A DNA stretch of 64,000 nucleotides, taken from contig NZ_JBHSCZ010000001.1 in assembly GCF_042651465.1 (NCBI RefSeq), positions 930,001-994,000 on the forward strand, given 5' to 3'. Both the position numbers and the translations under genes were made by a program. The notes under the pieces were generated by a model, which was given only the letters and a program-made list of their open reading frames with translations, was not told the origin of the DNA and made no database searches. Source of the DNA: Ferruginibacter yonginensis (lineage in GTDB: Bacteria; Bacteroidota; Bacteroidia; Chitinophagales; Chitinophagaceae). Shown here piece after piece: positions 1 through 8,856 of the stretch. How positions within the stretch are numbered: position 1 is the stretch's first letter; every line of letters begins with the position of its first letter.

Positions 1-510
1 TGTTTGCGATGTTATACGATGCGTACCTGTATTGGAAATAGTGATAGTACCGTTTACCAAACCAGTTGCGCCTGCACTCATTGGTATAATAATATTACCA
101 TCAGCTAATGCAGTATTCATGGTTAAGCTACAACCAGCTGCAACAACAAAATCATCAGCCGGACTAGCATCACCATTCAAAGTAAGGGTAGCTGTACCAC
201 CACCAGTACGAGAAATGATAACATTGGCATTATTGATGATTCGTAATTGGCCAAATGATGCAGAAGTAGCTAACACAGTAACCGTACCAGTAGTTGGTGT
301 TGTACCACCTACATTTGTGCCACTAAAAATTAAAATATCAGTAGGGTCAGCTGCTGCCCTTACAGTACCAGAGCCGTCTTGCGACGTATTCCAATTACTG
401 TTGGCTGTAAAACTTATAGGGCCAACACCTCCTACCCAATAATAAGTTGTTTGGGCAAAGGCCATGCCTATTGAAAAGATAAGCAGCGTAGTGAATAGCA
501 TTTTTTTCAT
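1..510 (-). CDS. Secreted beta-structured surface protein, N-terminal part (truncated by window edge)
   Basis: The minus strand is open from ATG at 510 to the window edge (170 codons, no stop), so only the N-terminus is present. Residues 1-20 form a clear signal peptide (MKK start, hydrophobic core, cut after AFA before QTTYYW). The mature part begins with a YYWVGGVG motif, then an NSNWNT segment, then runs of T, G, N and V in short beta strands. This arrangement is common in large exported Bacteroidota proteins that carry parallel-beta or autotransporter-like repeats and usually end in a type IX sorting domain, but that end is not visible. The gene lies 104 bases downstream of kdgF on the same strand, with a weak hairpin between them, so operon membership is uncertain. 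Function unknown. Confidence 0.75.
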   Translation of the reverse strand, partial: MKKMLFTTLLIFSIGMAFAQTTYYWVGGVGPISFTANSNWNTSQDGSGTVRAAADPTDILIFSGTNVGGTTPTTGTVTVLATSASFGQLRIINNANVIISRTGGGTATLTLNGDASPADDFVVAAGCSLTMNTALADGNIIIPMSAGATGLVNGTITISNTGTHRITSQT

Positions 511-583
511 AAAAAATTATTTAATTTTCTAATCATGCTACTAATTATGGTCAGTAATTAGTAAGCTTTGGTAATATTTAATT

Positions 584-607
584 AAAGCCTGTTTTGGTAA
601 AGGCTTT
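584..607 (-). terminator. Possible terminator after kdgF
   Basis: A perfect 7-bp stem (AAAGCCT/AGGCTTT) encloses a 10-base loop just past the kdgF stop codon. On the minus strand it is followed by only a mixed A/T tract and not a clean T run, so termination may be weak and the next gene could be reached by read-through. Confidence 0.4.
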
Positions 608-614
608 GTGTTGG

Positions 615-962
615 TTATTTTAAAAAATCTTCTCTCATAGGGCTAAAAATATCAATCAATACACCGGCTTCTTTGCAAACTGCCCCATGCCAAATATTTG
701 ATGGTACATAAAAAGCATCGCCAGCCTTTAATATCTTTTTTTCGTTATTAATTTCAACCTCAAAAACGCCACTTTCAACATGTGAAATTTGCGTATGAAA
801 ATGTTGATGTACTGTACCAATGGCACCAGTTTCAAATGAAACCCTTACTACCATTAAGTTATCATCATAAGCCATTATTTTTCTGCGAAGCCCTTCCCCT
901 ACTTGTTCCCAAGCAATATCTGTATCATTAATAAATACATTTACAACTTCATTCGTATTCAT
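615..962 (-). CDS. kdgF: KdgF-like cupin, unsaturated uronate lineariser
   Basis: This 115-aa single-domain cupin matches the KdgF family in length and layout. KdgF proteins speed the conversion of 4,5-unsaturated monouronates, released by pectin or alginate lyases, into linear keto sugars. Visible family marks are the metal-site cluster H52-x-H54-x-H56-x-Q58, a second histidine at H92 after the PSN turn, and the C-terminal D104-x-F106-x-P-x-R110-E-D tail that holds conserved active-site residues in characterised KdgF proteins. There is no signal peptide, so it should act in the cytoplasm. It is the last gene of the SDR-PL17-kdgF run, 37 bases after the PL17 lyase, which supports a role in alginate breakdown. 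A generic sugar cupin is the main alternative. Confidence 0.83.
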   Translation of the reverse strand: MNTNEVVNVFINDTDIAWEQVGEGLRRKIMAYDDNLMVVRVSFETGAIGTVHQHFHTQISHVESGVFEVEINNEKKILKAGDAFYVPSNIWHGAVCKEAGVLIDIFSPMREDFLK

Positions 963-999
963 AAAATCGATTTTAAATTTTTATTTATTGTGTGAATCA

Positions 1000-3198
1000 T
1001 TAAAAGGATTTACCATCATACAATACTGTATAAGGACCAACCCATTTGATATTAATTTGATTGTTTTTTATTTGATGTGTAGCGGTTGTACTAAAGTCTT
1101 TATTACTTTGTATTAATTGTAACTTTTTGCCAGCTATTGTTATAGCAACAGCTGTATAATCTTGATTATTTTCTAACAAGTTAATAGCTGATACACTGCT
1201 ATATGAGTTAGATGAAAATTCATTGACAGGATCATAGTTTCCATGAATTTCAACCACATTTACAAAACACTCATTACTACCACTTTTTCTAATAATCATT
1301 GATGGTTCAGTACGAATATTAAAGTTTGGATCGTTTGCACCGGTATTGGTGAATAATATGGTTGCATCGCCTTTTATTAATGATGATACGGTGTAATACG
1401 ATTGTTTATTTAAGAAGGTAAATTGAGCAACTGTATCTTTCACTTGTGCTGATGCAACTTTCCATAAAAATTGATAACCTGCTTTTGTGCCTAATGTTTC
1501 TTGCTTTTTTGTATTAGCAGTGTATTTATAATTGGTGCTTATAAACTGTCCTTTATACTGAAAAGGCAAATCATATTGATGTGTAGCACTAGCATTTACA
1601 TTAAATAAATCAACCACTATTTTTTTAGCGTTAGGTAATACAATAACGTAAATACCTCGTTTCATTGCTACACCTGGGTACGCATTATTTTCTGCTGCCA
1701 AAGTGTATTGAATATTGGGATTATTAATAGATGAAAATAGTTTTTCAGAATGATAAGCCTCACCCAATTTTGAATCGCCTTTAAAATGGCTCTCTTCATC
1801 AACCACCAACGTATTATGTGCAATGGTTTGCGAAGCGTATGAAGTATTTTCTGGCAAATAACGACCACCGTATTTTTGTTCAATGCCTATAAACCTTGCT
1901 GAGCCATAGTCTTGTAAAATTTCATTTCCTTTATCAAATAAATTAATATTCAATTTATCAAAATGCCCATGCCCCATACCTTGAGCGGTGTATTTAAATA
2001 CCATACTAGTAAGGTCATCATTTTTACCTACACGTAAAACACTAACACCGCCTTCATCACCATTGATACCATCAGTACTTTCAATGGTTTTGTATGGAAA
2101 ATAATTAGGTATATTTTTTCTTGTTGCAATAGCAGCAGCAATATCAGCACCGCCTCTATGAAGTATTACACGGTTTTGCTTTTTAGCAACAGTAAGTAAA
2201 CCTTCATTAGGGCCATAGGCTTTCCAAGCAATATCTATTGCAGTAACCAATTCGTTGGTTGTGTAATTTTTATCTTTAATATCATCGTTCAAAGGGAAAA
2301 ATGTACCATCTAAATTGGTTTGTTGTAAGCAGGTTAACAAAGCTTTTTGTAAGATGTTATTGCGGTGTTTAAAAATTTGCAAACCGGGTTGGGTATTGTT
2401 TAATGCATTGGCAAAAAGTATATAAGGTAAAATAGCATAACGAACGTAATACGGACCTTCAGTGTAATAACCATCAGGAGAAAATAAATGATTCATTTGT
2501 GCTATAAAACCGCTTTTGCCATTTTTGTCAGAACCTTTTAATGCCATTTCAACATAGTCATTATTATTAGTTGCAATACCAATAATACCCACACCAGCGC
2601 AAGCCCACACGGCATGGTTATGCAGCAAATCAAACCATGTTTTTAAATCTTTTGTAACAAAATCAACCTCTGGTTTAAACGCCCCATCTTCAATTGTGGT
2701 ACGTTCAGTTGGCGTTAATGAATTATAAATTAAATCATATGCCAAACCTGAGTACACCATCCAATTCGCATCGTTCAACGCTTGCCAAAATAAATGTCCT
2801 GGCGAAGCACTGGTTGCTTGTGGGTGATTTTTTAAAGTAGGATTTAGTACAGCATATTTCAACAACATCTCCTTTACTAATGTTGCGTATGCTACCTTAC
2901 CTGTAATATTATACAATACACCGCTGTTAAACATCAGCATATAATTATTCTTATGTCGATCATGTGTATAACCACCTGCTGGGTCTTTAGGGAAAGGCAC
3001 ATCAACAGATTTACCTAAATAAGCATCCACCTCAGCCTTTACACTATTAAACGATTGGGTAAGTAATGGATATTTGTTAATACCCGACTTAACTGCAACA
3101 ATATCAGCATTATTAAAAAACGCAATAGGATGCTGAGCTTGCGAAACTGCAAACGTTAATAGAAATAATATAGATAATATAATACGCATTTGTTTCAT
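1000..3198 (-). CDS. PL17 family oligoalginate lyase (alginate_lyase + heparinase II/III domains)
   Basis: A 732-aa exported lyase. Residues 1-21 are a signal peptide. The N-terminal half is an (alpha/alpha) toroid of the alginate-lyase type and the C-terminal half (from about 370) is the heparinase II/III-like beta domain, with GMGHGHFDKLN in the metal-binding region. Catalytic residues line up with the characterised PL17 enzyme Alg17c: N194-H195 in the LLHNHAVW segment and Y251 in TEGPYYVRYA, the same spacing as N201/H202/Y258. PL17 enzymes release unsaturated monouronate exolytically from oligoalginate. The gene starts 9 bases after the SDR gene and precedes kdgF, so release, linearisation and reduction of the uronate are encoded side by side. 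An exolyase acting on another uronate polymer is less likely given the PL6 partner gene. Confidence 0.88.
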   Translation of the reverse strand: MKQMRIILSILFLLTFAVSQAQHPIAFFNNADIVAVKSGINKYPLLTQSFNSVKAEVDAYLGKSVDVPFPKDPAGGYTHDRHKNNYMLMFNSGVLYNITGKVAYATLVKEMLLKYAVLNPTLKNHPQATSASPGHLFWQALNDANWMVYSGLAYDLIYNSLTPTERTTIEDGAFKPEVDFVTKDLKTWFDLLHNHAVWACAGVGIIGIATNNNDYVEMALKGSDKNGKSGFIAQMNHLFSPDGYYTEGPYYVRYAILPYILFANALNNTQPGLQIFKHRNNILQKALLTCLQQTNLDGTFFPLNDDIKDKNYTTNELVTAIDIAWKAYGPNEGLLTVAKKQNRVILHRGGADIAAAIATRKNIPNYFPYKTIESTDGINGDEGGVSVLRVGKNDDLTSMVFKYTAQGMGHGHFDKLNINLFDKGNEILQDYGSARFIGIEQKYGGRYLPENTSYASQTIAHNTLVVDEESHFKGDSKLGEAYHSEKLFSSINNPNIQYTLAAENNAYPGVAMKRGIYVIVLPNAKKIVVDLFNVNASATHQYDLPFQYKGQFISTNYKYTANTKKQETLGTKAGYQFLWKVASAQVKDTVAQFTFLNKQSYYTVSSLIKGDATILFTNTGANDPNFNIRTEPSMIIRKSGSNECFVNVVEIHGNYDPVNEFSSNSYSSVSAINLLENNQDYTAVAITIAGKKLQLIQSNKDFSTTATHQIKNNQINIKWVGPYTVLYDGKSF

Positions 3199-3207
3199 TG
3201 TGTGCTT

Positions 3208-3954
3208 TTAAACAAAGTAAGTTCCGCCATTAATTTCAATACTCTCTCCATTTATAAATGAAGCAGCATCACTTGCTAAAAATAATACCAAAGCGCCCAC
3301 CTCTTCTGGCTTGCCTTCTCTACGCAAAGGTGTGGCTGCTGCTACGTTTGATCGTACTTCTGGTTTTGTAAAAGTGTTATGAAAAGTAGTGTTAATCATA
3401 CCGGGTGAAACACAGTTCACTCTTATACCTTTAGGACCTAACTCTTTTGCCAAGCCCTTGGTTAAAGTTAGTACCGCTCCTTTAGCACTTGCATAAGCAA
3501 TAGCACCAAAGCCGCCACCATCTCTAGCTGCTTGCGATGAAAAGTTTACAATAGCTCCACCATTAGTCATGTGTGGCACCACTGCTTGTGTTGCTAAGAA
3601 AACTGATTTTACATTCACATTCATTACTGCATCCCAAAATGTTTCATCAATATCTTGCAATAGTTTTCTCCCCATTATACCGCCAGCTACATTCACTAAA
3701 ATATCAATAGTATTTCCGAAAGACACTGTACATTGTTGCACCAAAGCAGCTACATCTGCTGCAACCGTCATATCACCATAAGCAATAATACCCTCTCCAC
3801 CTGCTTGCTGTACCATTGCCAGCGTTTCATCAGCCAAAGTTTTGTTTCCAAAATAATTAATGCAAACCTTAGCCCCAGCAGCAGCTAATTGCAAAGTTGC
3901 TGCTCTACCAATATCCCTTGAACCGCCTGTAATAATGGCTACTTTTCCTTTCAT
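3208..3954 (-). CDS. SDR-family oxidoreductase, probable DEH (unsaturated uronate ketose) reductase
   Basis: A 248-aa classical short-chain dehydrogenase. The cofactor motif is T9-G10-GSRDI-G16 (the middle glycine of TGxxxGxG is Asp, as in many relatives); NVAGG at 88-92 is the NNAG-like motif; the catalytic set is S139/S140, Y154 and K158 in YASAK; and the C-terminus ends in the common NGGTYFV stretch. In alginate users an SDR reduces 4-deoxy-L-erythro-5-hexoseulose uronate to 2-keto-3-deoxygluconate. The gene is first in the minus-strand run with PL17 and kdgF, which is the basis for the substrate. The fold assignment is firm; the substrate is inferred from context. Cofactor preference (NADH or NADPH) cannot be read with confidence. 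Confidence 0.85.
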   Translation of the reverse strand: MKGKVAIITGGSRDIGRAATLQLAAAGAKVCINYFGNKTLADETLAMVQQAGGEGIIAYGDMTVAADVAALVQQCTVSFGNTIDILVNVAGGIMGRKLLQDIDETFWDAVMNVNVKSVFLATQAVVPHMTNGGAIVNFSSQAARDGGGFGAIAYASAKGAVLTLTKGLAKELGPKGIRVNCVSPGMINTTFHNTFTKPEVRSNVAAATPLRREGKPEEVGALVLFLASDAASFINGESIEINGGTYFV

Positions 3955-4170
3955 ATATTTTTAAAAAATAAAATTGATTTAATAATAATTCGATGATAAA
4001 ATGATAACGTTAAAGCAACGAATACCTTTTTACTGAATGTAATATTAAGGTTGAAATAAGGGCCATGCATTTTTTTACTACATTACATAACATTAAATTT
4101 TTTGATTAAATATTAAACAGTCGTTATAAAATTGAAAAATTCATTGAATATTGTCTAATATTTTAAAATC

Positions 4171-4194
4171 GGCAACGTTTCCGGCAACGCTTCC
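4171..4194. promoter_or_regulatory. Tandem LacI-type operator pair
   Basis: Two directly adjacent 12-bp copies, GGCAACGTTTCC (4171-4182) and GGCAACGCTTCC (4183-4194), each an imperfect palindrome around a central CG, the hallmark of LacI-family operators. They lie in the 294-bp divergent region between the SDR gene (start 3954) and the lacI-PL6 pair (start 4249), about 55 bases upstream of the regulator. This suggests autoregulation and control of one or both alginate transcripts by the adjacent LacI protein. No convincing TAnnTTTG promoter was found on either side. Confidence 0.6.
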
Positions 4195-4248
4195 GGTATT
4201 TTCAATAACCGATTAGGTTAGTTTTACCAAAACAATAATTTTACAACA

Positions 4249-5280
4249 GTGAATAAGCCAGCAACCATAAAAGATATTGCCAAGAGTTTAAACATCTCCA
4301 TCTCAACTGTTTCAAGGGCATTACGTAATGCACCTGATGTAAATGTTGAAACAAAAAATGCAGTGATGGCATTGTCAGAGAAGCTCCATTACCAGCCCAA
4401 TAAGTTGGCTTTGAGCCTACGACAAAAACAAACACATACCATTGGTGTTATTGTACCCAATTTAGATTATGTGCTGTCGATGATGGTACGGGGCATTGAC
4501 GAAGTTGCACTCGAAGCAGGCTACACGGTAATGGTTTGCCAAAGCAACGAATCATTTGGTAGAGAAATTGTAAATACCAAACGCTTGTTAGAAAGTTTGG
4601 TTGATGGGTTTATCGTATCCGTATCAAGCGAAACAAAAAACTTTGACCACTTTAAAAAGATTAAAGAAAGGGATTTGCCCATGGTGGTGTTTGACAGAAT
4701 TACACCACATTTACAAGCACCAAGCGTACGATTAGATAATGAAGAAGGTGGTATGATCGCCACAGAACACTTGTTAGAACAAGGGTACAAACGCATTGCT
4801 ATTTTGGCTGGACCAGAAAATTTAGGCGTAAGTAATAGCAGGATGCAAGGCTACATCAATGCCCTAAAAAAACATAAAATTAAAGTTGATACAGATTTAA
4901 TTTTTCATTGCGATTTTAACCAAGAGTACGCCTACTTTGCAACGCAAGAATTACTGTCAATGAAAAAACGACCAGATGCCATTTTTACCATCAGCGATAG
5001 AATGGCCATTGGCGCTATGTTAGCTATTAAAAAGAAAGGCCTGCGCATGCCAGACGATATTGGTTTGGTTGGCTTTAACAACGAACCAGTTGTAAGCTTG
5101 GTTACACCCAGCATCACCAGTGTTGAGCAACCATCATTTGAATTAGGAAAAGTAGCAGCAAAATTGTTTATTGAAACCATGCACAATACTGAAAACATGG
5201 ATCATGTTGAAAAAATTTTAAGACCAAAATTATTTGTTCGAGCATCATCAAACCGAAATATAAATCATAACGAAACATAA
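4249..5280 (+). CDS. LacI-family transcriptional regulator of the alginate locus
   Basis: A 343-aa LacI/PurR-type repressor. Residues 4-25 (TIKDIAKSLNISISTVSRAL) are the canonical helix-turn-helix, followed by the hinge helix (YQPNKLALSLRQ) and, from about residue 60, the periplasmic-binding-protein-like sensor domain (HTIGVIVPNL...). The start is GTG at 4249, chosen because the HTH begins four residues later and no upstream in-frame ATG fits. It is divergent from the SDR-PL17-kdgF operon and ends 10 bases before the PL6 gene, so it is probably co-transcribed with that lyase. The likely ligand is an alginate-derived uronate or keto-deoxy sugar, by context only. Two tandem operator-like sites lie just upstream. 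Confidence 0.93.
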   Translation: MNKPATIKDIAKSLNISISTVSRALRNAPDVNVETKNAVMALSEKLHYQPNKLALSLRQKQTHTIGVIVPNLDYVLSMMVRGIDEVALEAGYTVMVCQSNESFGREIVNTKRLLESLVDGFIVSVSSETKNFDHFKKIKERDLPMVVFDRITPHLQAPSVRLDNEEGGMIATEHLLEQGYKRIAILAGPENLGVSNSRMQGYINALKKHKIKVDTDLIFHCDFNQEYAYFATQELLSMKKRPDAIFTISDRMAIGAMLAIKKKGLRMPDDIGLVGFNNEPVVSLVTPSITSVEQPSFELGKVAAKLFIETMHNTENMDHVEKILRPKLFVRASSNRNINHNET

Positions 5281-5290
5281 AAAAATTACT

Positions 5291-7549
5291 ATGCTAAAAA
5301 CGTGTATTGCCTTAATTGTGTTTGTATTAACAGGCTACCAAAGTGTTGCAAAAAAAATAGTGGTAAAAAATAATACTGAACTGAGCAGTGCTAATGAGAT
5401 TGCTCAACCAGGCGATGAAATTATTTTACAAAATGGCACATGGACGAACGTACAAATAAAATTGAGTTGCAATGGCACAGCGCTACTGCCTATTTATGTG
5501 AAAGCGCAAACACAAGGCAAAGTAATCATCAATGGCGAATCAGCCTTATATGTAGGGGGGGCTTATATTGTAATTGATGGATTGTTATTTACAGATGGAT
5601 ATGCAGCAAAAAATGCTGTAATAAATTTTAGAATAAATAATGATAAAGTGGCTACGCATTGCAGGGTAACCAATACCGTTATTAATGATTACAATAACCC
5701 AAAAAGATTAGACGAAAATTATTGGATTGCTCTGTACGGACAAAATAACCGCATTGATCATTGTAGTTTTTTGAATAAAAAAAACATGGGTGTTTTATTA
5801 GCGGTAATTTTAAATGATGATAGAAGCAGAAAAAATTACCACGAAATTGATCATAACTATTTCGGTATTCGTTTGCCATTGGCCTCAAACAGTGGTGAAA
5901 TAATACGCATAGGAGTTTCTGAACATTGCGAATTTTATTCAAACACTCAAATTACTGATAACTTATTTGAACATTGTGATGGCGAAACAGAAATTATTTC
6001 TGTAAAATCATGTGGTAATCTTATTAAAAATAATGTGTTTAAAGAGTGCCAAGGAGGTGTGGTGTTAAGACACGGCAATAATAACATTGTGCTTAAGAAT
6101 ATTTTTTACGGTAATAACAAAACAGGCACAGGCGGTGTAAGAATCATTAATAAAGGACAGTGGGTAGTAAACAATGTGTTTTACAACTGTATTGGTGTGG
6201 GCTTTCGTTCTCCTATGTCAATCATGAATGGCGTACCAAATTCTCCAGCGAATCGTTATTTGCCCGTATCAGAAGTGGTTGTAGCCAATAATAGTTTTAT
6301 AAATTGTACACCCATAAGTTTTTGCGAAGGTAGTGATGCTGAAAGAAGTGTTCCTCCTAAAAATGTGCAATTCATCAACAATACATTTTACAGTAATACA
6401 CAAAAAAAATTGTACAACACGTTTGATGATATGAGTGGTATTACGTTCGCAGGCAATGTTGCAAGTAATTTTTACAATCAAAAATTAATGAATGGTTTTG
6501 CTACGGACATACTATTGTTAAAAAAAGTGTCATACATAGCAATACCTTATTCAAAAGGCGTTTTCAATAATGTAGTTAGTGATTCGTTACAAATAATTAG
6601 TGAACAAAAAAATATACCAATACTCAACAAAAAGCCCGGTGCATTTAATGAAGCGAATATGGTAGCAGTAATTAAAAATGCAGCAACAAATTGTGGCACA
6701 ATATGGTTTAAAAAAGACGATATAAATGTTGTACAACTTTACACTCGAATACTTTGTAAAACTACTGATGATATTAAAAATGCCATAACATCAAACAATC
6801 AACAAAACATTGAAATTGTATTAACAGCAACCAACTACAATTTTAAAACCCCTATTCAAATAACAAAAAATACCATCATTACAAGTAACCAGAAAAATAG
6901 CATTAACCTTATTTTCAATGATACTAACGCAGCTTACTTACTCGAATTAAAAGCCGGTAAAAGTTTGCAATTAAAAAATATCAATCTCAATATTGCAATG
7001 GTTACTAGTAAAGCTTTTGTAGTGACTGACACAAGCCAAAGTAGCCACCACAATAAATTTTATGTAGCGAATGCTCATTTTAGTAATGTTGTTGCCACTT
7101 TTTTTAAAGCATCAAAAACCAATGTGTTAGATACCGTAAAAATCAATAACGTAACATTTAACAATAGCCAAGCTGCATTGTTTTTATTTAATGATGAAAC
7201 AGATGAGAAAGGATATTATAATGTTGAAAATTTAATTTGCAGTAACAATACTTTCAATAATATTAACGGAACTATTTTAAGCGTATTAAGAAGCGGTAAA
7301 GATGAGAGTACACTTGGCCCAACCATTACTTTCACCAATAATAGCATTAACAATGGCAACACCAATAATCCAATCATTCACTTTGAAGGCGTACAATTTT
7401 CAACCATCAAAAACAACGTATTTAAAAATGCAAATACCAATGGTACACTTATACAGTATAAAGATGCAGTAAGGGCACAACATATTATTAAGTATAACCA
7501 ATACCTTCAATCAGGCGCCATCATAAAAAATAAATATGTGACAGAGTAA
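5291..7549 (+). CDS. PL6 family alginate lyase (chondroitinase-B-like parallel beta-helix)
   Basis: A 752-aa exported polysaccharide lyase. Residues 1-20 are a signal peptide. From about 25 to 440 the sequence is a right-handed parallel beta-helix with many short NN-rich rungs. Catalytic K239 (in ISVKSCGN) and R260 (in VVLRHGNN) have the 21-residue spacing of the Lys/Arg pair in chondroitinase B and PL6 alginate lyases. Residues from about 470 onward form a second beta-helix region, as in two-domain PL6 enzymes such as AlyGC. PL6 members act on alginate (often poly-G or MG blocks) or dermatan; the PL17, SDR and KdgF neighbours favour alginate. It would supply oligomers to PL17. The gene follows lacI by 10 bases and ends just before a strong terminator. 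Confidence 0.88.
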   Translation: MLKTCIALIVFVLTGYQSVAKKIVVKNNTELSSANEIAQPGDEIILQNGTWTNVQIKLSCNGTALLPIYVKAQTQGKVIINGESALYVGGAYIVIDGLLFTDGYAAKNAVINFRINNDKVATHCRVTNTVINDYNNPKRLDENYWIALYGQNNRIDHCSFLNKKNMGVLLAVILNDDRSRKNYHEIDHNYFGIRLPLASNSGEIIRIGVSEHCEFYSNTQITDNLFEHCDGETEIISVKSCGNLIKNNVFKECQGGVVLRHGNNNIVLKNIFYGNNKTGTGGVRIINKGQWVVNNVFYNCIGVGFRSPMSIMNGVPNSPANRYLPVSEVVVANNSFINCTPISFCEGSDAERSVPPKNVQFINNTFYSNTQKKLYNTFDDMSGITFAGNVASNFYNQKLMNGFATDILLLKKVSYIAIPYSKGVFNNVVSDSLQIISEQKNIPILNKKPGAFNEANMVAVIKNAATNCGTIWFKKDDINVVQLYTRILCKTTDDIKNAITSNNQQNIEIVLTATNYNFKTPIQITKNTIITSNQKNSINLIFNDTNAAYLLELKAGKSLQLKNINLNIAMVTSKAFVVTDTSQSSHHNKFYVANAHFSNVVATFFKASKTNVLDTVKINNVTFNNSQAALFLFNDETDEKGYYNVENLICSNNTFNNINGTILSVLRSGKDESTLGPTITFTNNSINNGNTNNPIIHFEGVQFSTIKNNVFKNANTNGTLIQYKDAVRAQHIIKYNQYLQSGAIIKNKYVTE

Positions 7550-7580
7550 ATAGTTTTAAGAAAAAGGAATAAACAAAAAA

Positions 7581-7605
7581 AGCCGCTCAAATTGAGCGGC
7601 TTTTT
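7581..7605. terminator. Bidirectional rho-independent terminator
   Basis: An 8-bp GC-rich stem (AGCCGCTC/GAGCGGCT) with a 5-base loop has an A run on the left and a T run on the right, so it can stop both the PL6 transcript coming from the left and the tRNA-Asp transcript coming from the right. Confidence 0.9.
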
Positions 7606-7606
7606 G

Positions 7607-7680
7607 CGGACTGGACGGGACTCGAACCCGCGACCTCCGCCGTGACAGGGCGGCATTCTAACCAACTGAACTACCAATCC
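7607..7680 (-). tRNA. tRNA-Asp (GTC)
   Basis: A 74-nt cloverleaf on the minus strand. The acceptor stem is GGATTGG with CCAGTCC (one G-T pair) and discriminator G, the D-arm is GTTCAGTTGGTTAGAAT, the anticodon loop is CTGTCAC giving GTC, and the T-loop is GGGTTCGAGTCCC. The 3' CCA is not encoded. Its transcript runs straight into the bidirectional terminator. Confidence 0.96.
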
Positions 7681-7849
7681 AACGACCCTAAACCTGATTA
7701 CCACTTTTGCAAGTCGTTTTCCGTTTTCGGGAGTGCAAAGATAAGGAAAAAAATATTTTACAAACAAAACTTTCTTAAAAAAAATCTAAACATTACTTTT
7801 ACAATAATATTAAATCATTGAAATTTTTATTTAAAGGTAAAATTATTTT

Positions 7850-8821
7850 ATGCCACAACTAAGTAACAGGCAGTTTCTTGAATTTGAAAAGCCGATTAAA
7901 GATTTATATGATCAAATTGAGCAACTCACTATAACACAAGAGAAATCAAAAACTGACATGAGCAGCGCAATTGAGTTGTTGCAACAAAAAGTTATTGAAG
8001 CAAAACAAAATATTACAGCGAACCTTACTCCTTGGCAAAGAGTACAAATGAGCCGCCACCCAGATAGGCCATATACTTTAAAGTACATTGAAAAAATGTG
8101 TACCAACTTTATTGAATTACATGGTGATAGAAATGTAAAAGATGATAAAGCCATGGTAGGTGGTTTTGGACAATTGGATGGTGAAACAGTCATGATTATT
8201 GGTCAACAGAAAGGTAATAATACCAAAACAAGGCAAATTCGCAATTTTGGTATGGCTAACCCCGAAGGTTATAGAAAAGCTTTGCGATTAATGAAGTTGG
8301 CTGAAAAATTTAATAAGCCTATTATTACTTTAATTGATACGCCAGGTGCGTTCCCTGGTTTAGAAGCAGAAGAACGTGGCCAAGGTGAAGCCATTGCAAG
8401 AAATATTTTTGAAATGATTAGCCTAAAAGTACCAGTTATATGTGTAATTATAGGTGAAGGTGCTAGTGGTGGTGCCTTAGGCATTGGTGTAGGCGATAGA
8501 GTAGTAATGATGGAGAATACATGGTATACTGTTATTTCGCCAGAAAGCTGCAGCAGTATTTTGTGGCGCAGTTGGGACAAAAAAGAAACAGCCGCTGAAC
8601 AATTGAAATTAACGGGTAAGGACATGCTTTCTTTTGGTTTGGTTGACGAAGTATTGCCAGAGCCAATAGGTGGTGCACATTGGGATTATGATGGTGCTGC
8701 TGCAATTTTAAAGTCGTATCTTTTAAAAACAATACAGGAGTTAAAAAATGTACCTGCACAAAAAAGAGTGGATGATAGAATTGCAAAGTTTGGAAAAATG
8801 GGTTTTTGGGAAGAAGCATAA
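7850..8821 (+). CDS. accA: Acetyl-CoA carboxylase carboxyltransferase subunit alpha
   Basis: At 323 aa it is the usual length for AccA. With AccD it transfers the carboxyl group from biotin to acetyl-CoA, making malonyl-CoA for fatty-acid synthesis in the cytoplasm. Recognisable parts are the N-terminal helical segment (LEFEKPIKDLYDQIEQL), WQRVQMSRHPDRPYTLKYI, the crotonase-like core with IDTPGAFPGLEAEERGQGEAIA, the oxyanion-type glycine stretch GEGASGGALGIGVGDRV, and SPESCSSILWR. It begins about 170 bases after the tRNA-Asp gene and is followed 35 bases later by the Gfo/Idh/MocA gene. AccD is not in the window. Confidence 0.97.
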   Translation: MPQLSNRQFLEFEKPIKDLYDQIEQLTITQEKSKTDMSSAIELLQQKVIEAKQNITANLTPWQRVQMSRHPDRPYTLKYIEKMCTNFIELHGDRNVKDDKAMVGGFGQLDGETVMIIGQQKGNNTKTRQIRNFGMANPEGYRKALRLMKLAEKFNKPIITLIDTPGAFPGLEAEERGQGEAIARNIFEMISLKVPVICVIIGEGASGGALGIGVGDRVVMMENTWYTVISPESCSSILWRSWDKKETAAEQLKLTGKDMLSFGLVDEVLPEPIGGAHWDYDGAAAILKSYLLKTIQELKNVPAQKRVDDRIAKFGKMGFWEEA

Positions 8822-8856
8822 ATAAAATGCCTCCCTTGTTCAATTAAAAAAAAAGT

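Noticed and set aside
32..442. Plus-strand 136-aa reading frame
   Set aside because: Opposite-strand shadow of the truncated secreted protein, whose signal peptide and open frame on the minus strand are far more convincing.
3955..4170. Promoter for the SDR-PL17-kdgF operon
   Set aside because: No sequence close to TTG-N17-23-TAnnTTTG could be found on the minus strand; any call would be guesswork.
7507..7767. Minus-strand 86-aa frame over the tRNA-Asp region
   Set aside because: Its GFESRPVRKKP segment is the familiar false translation of a tRNA gene and terminator.
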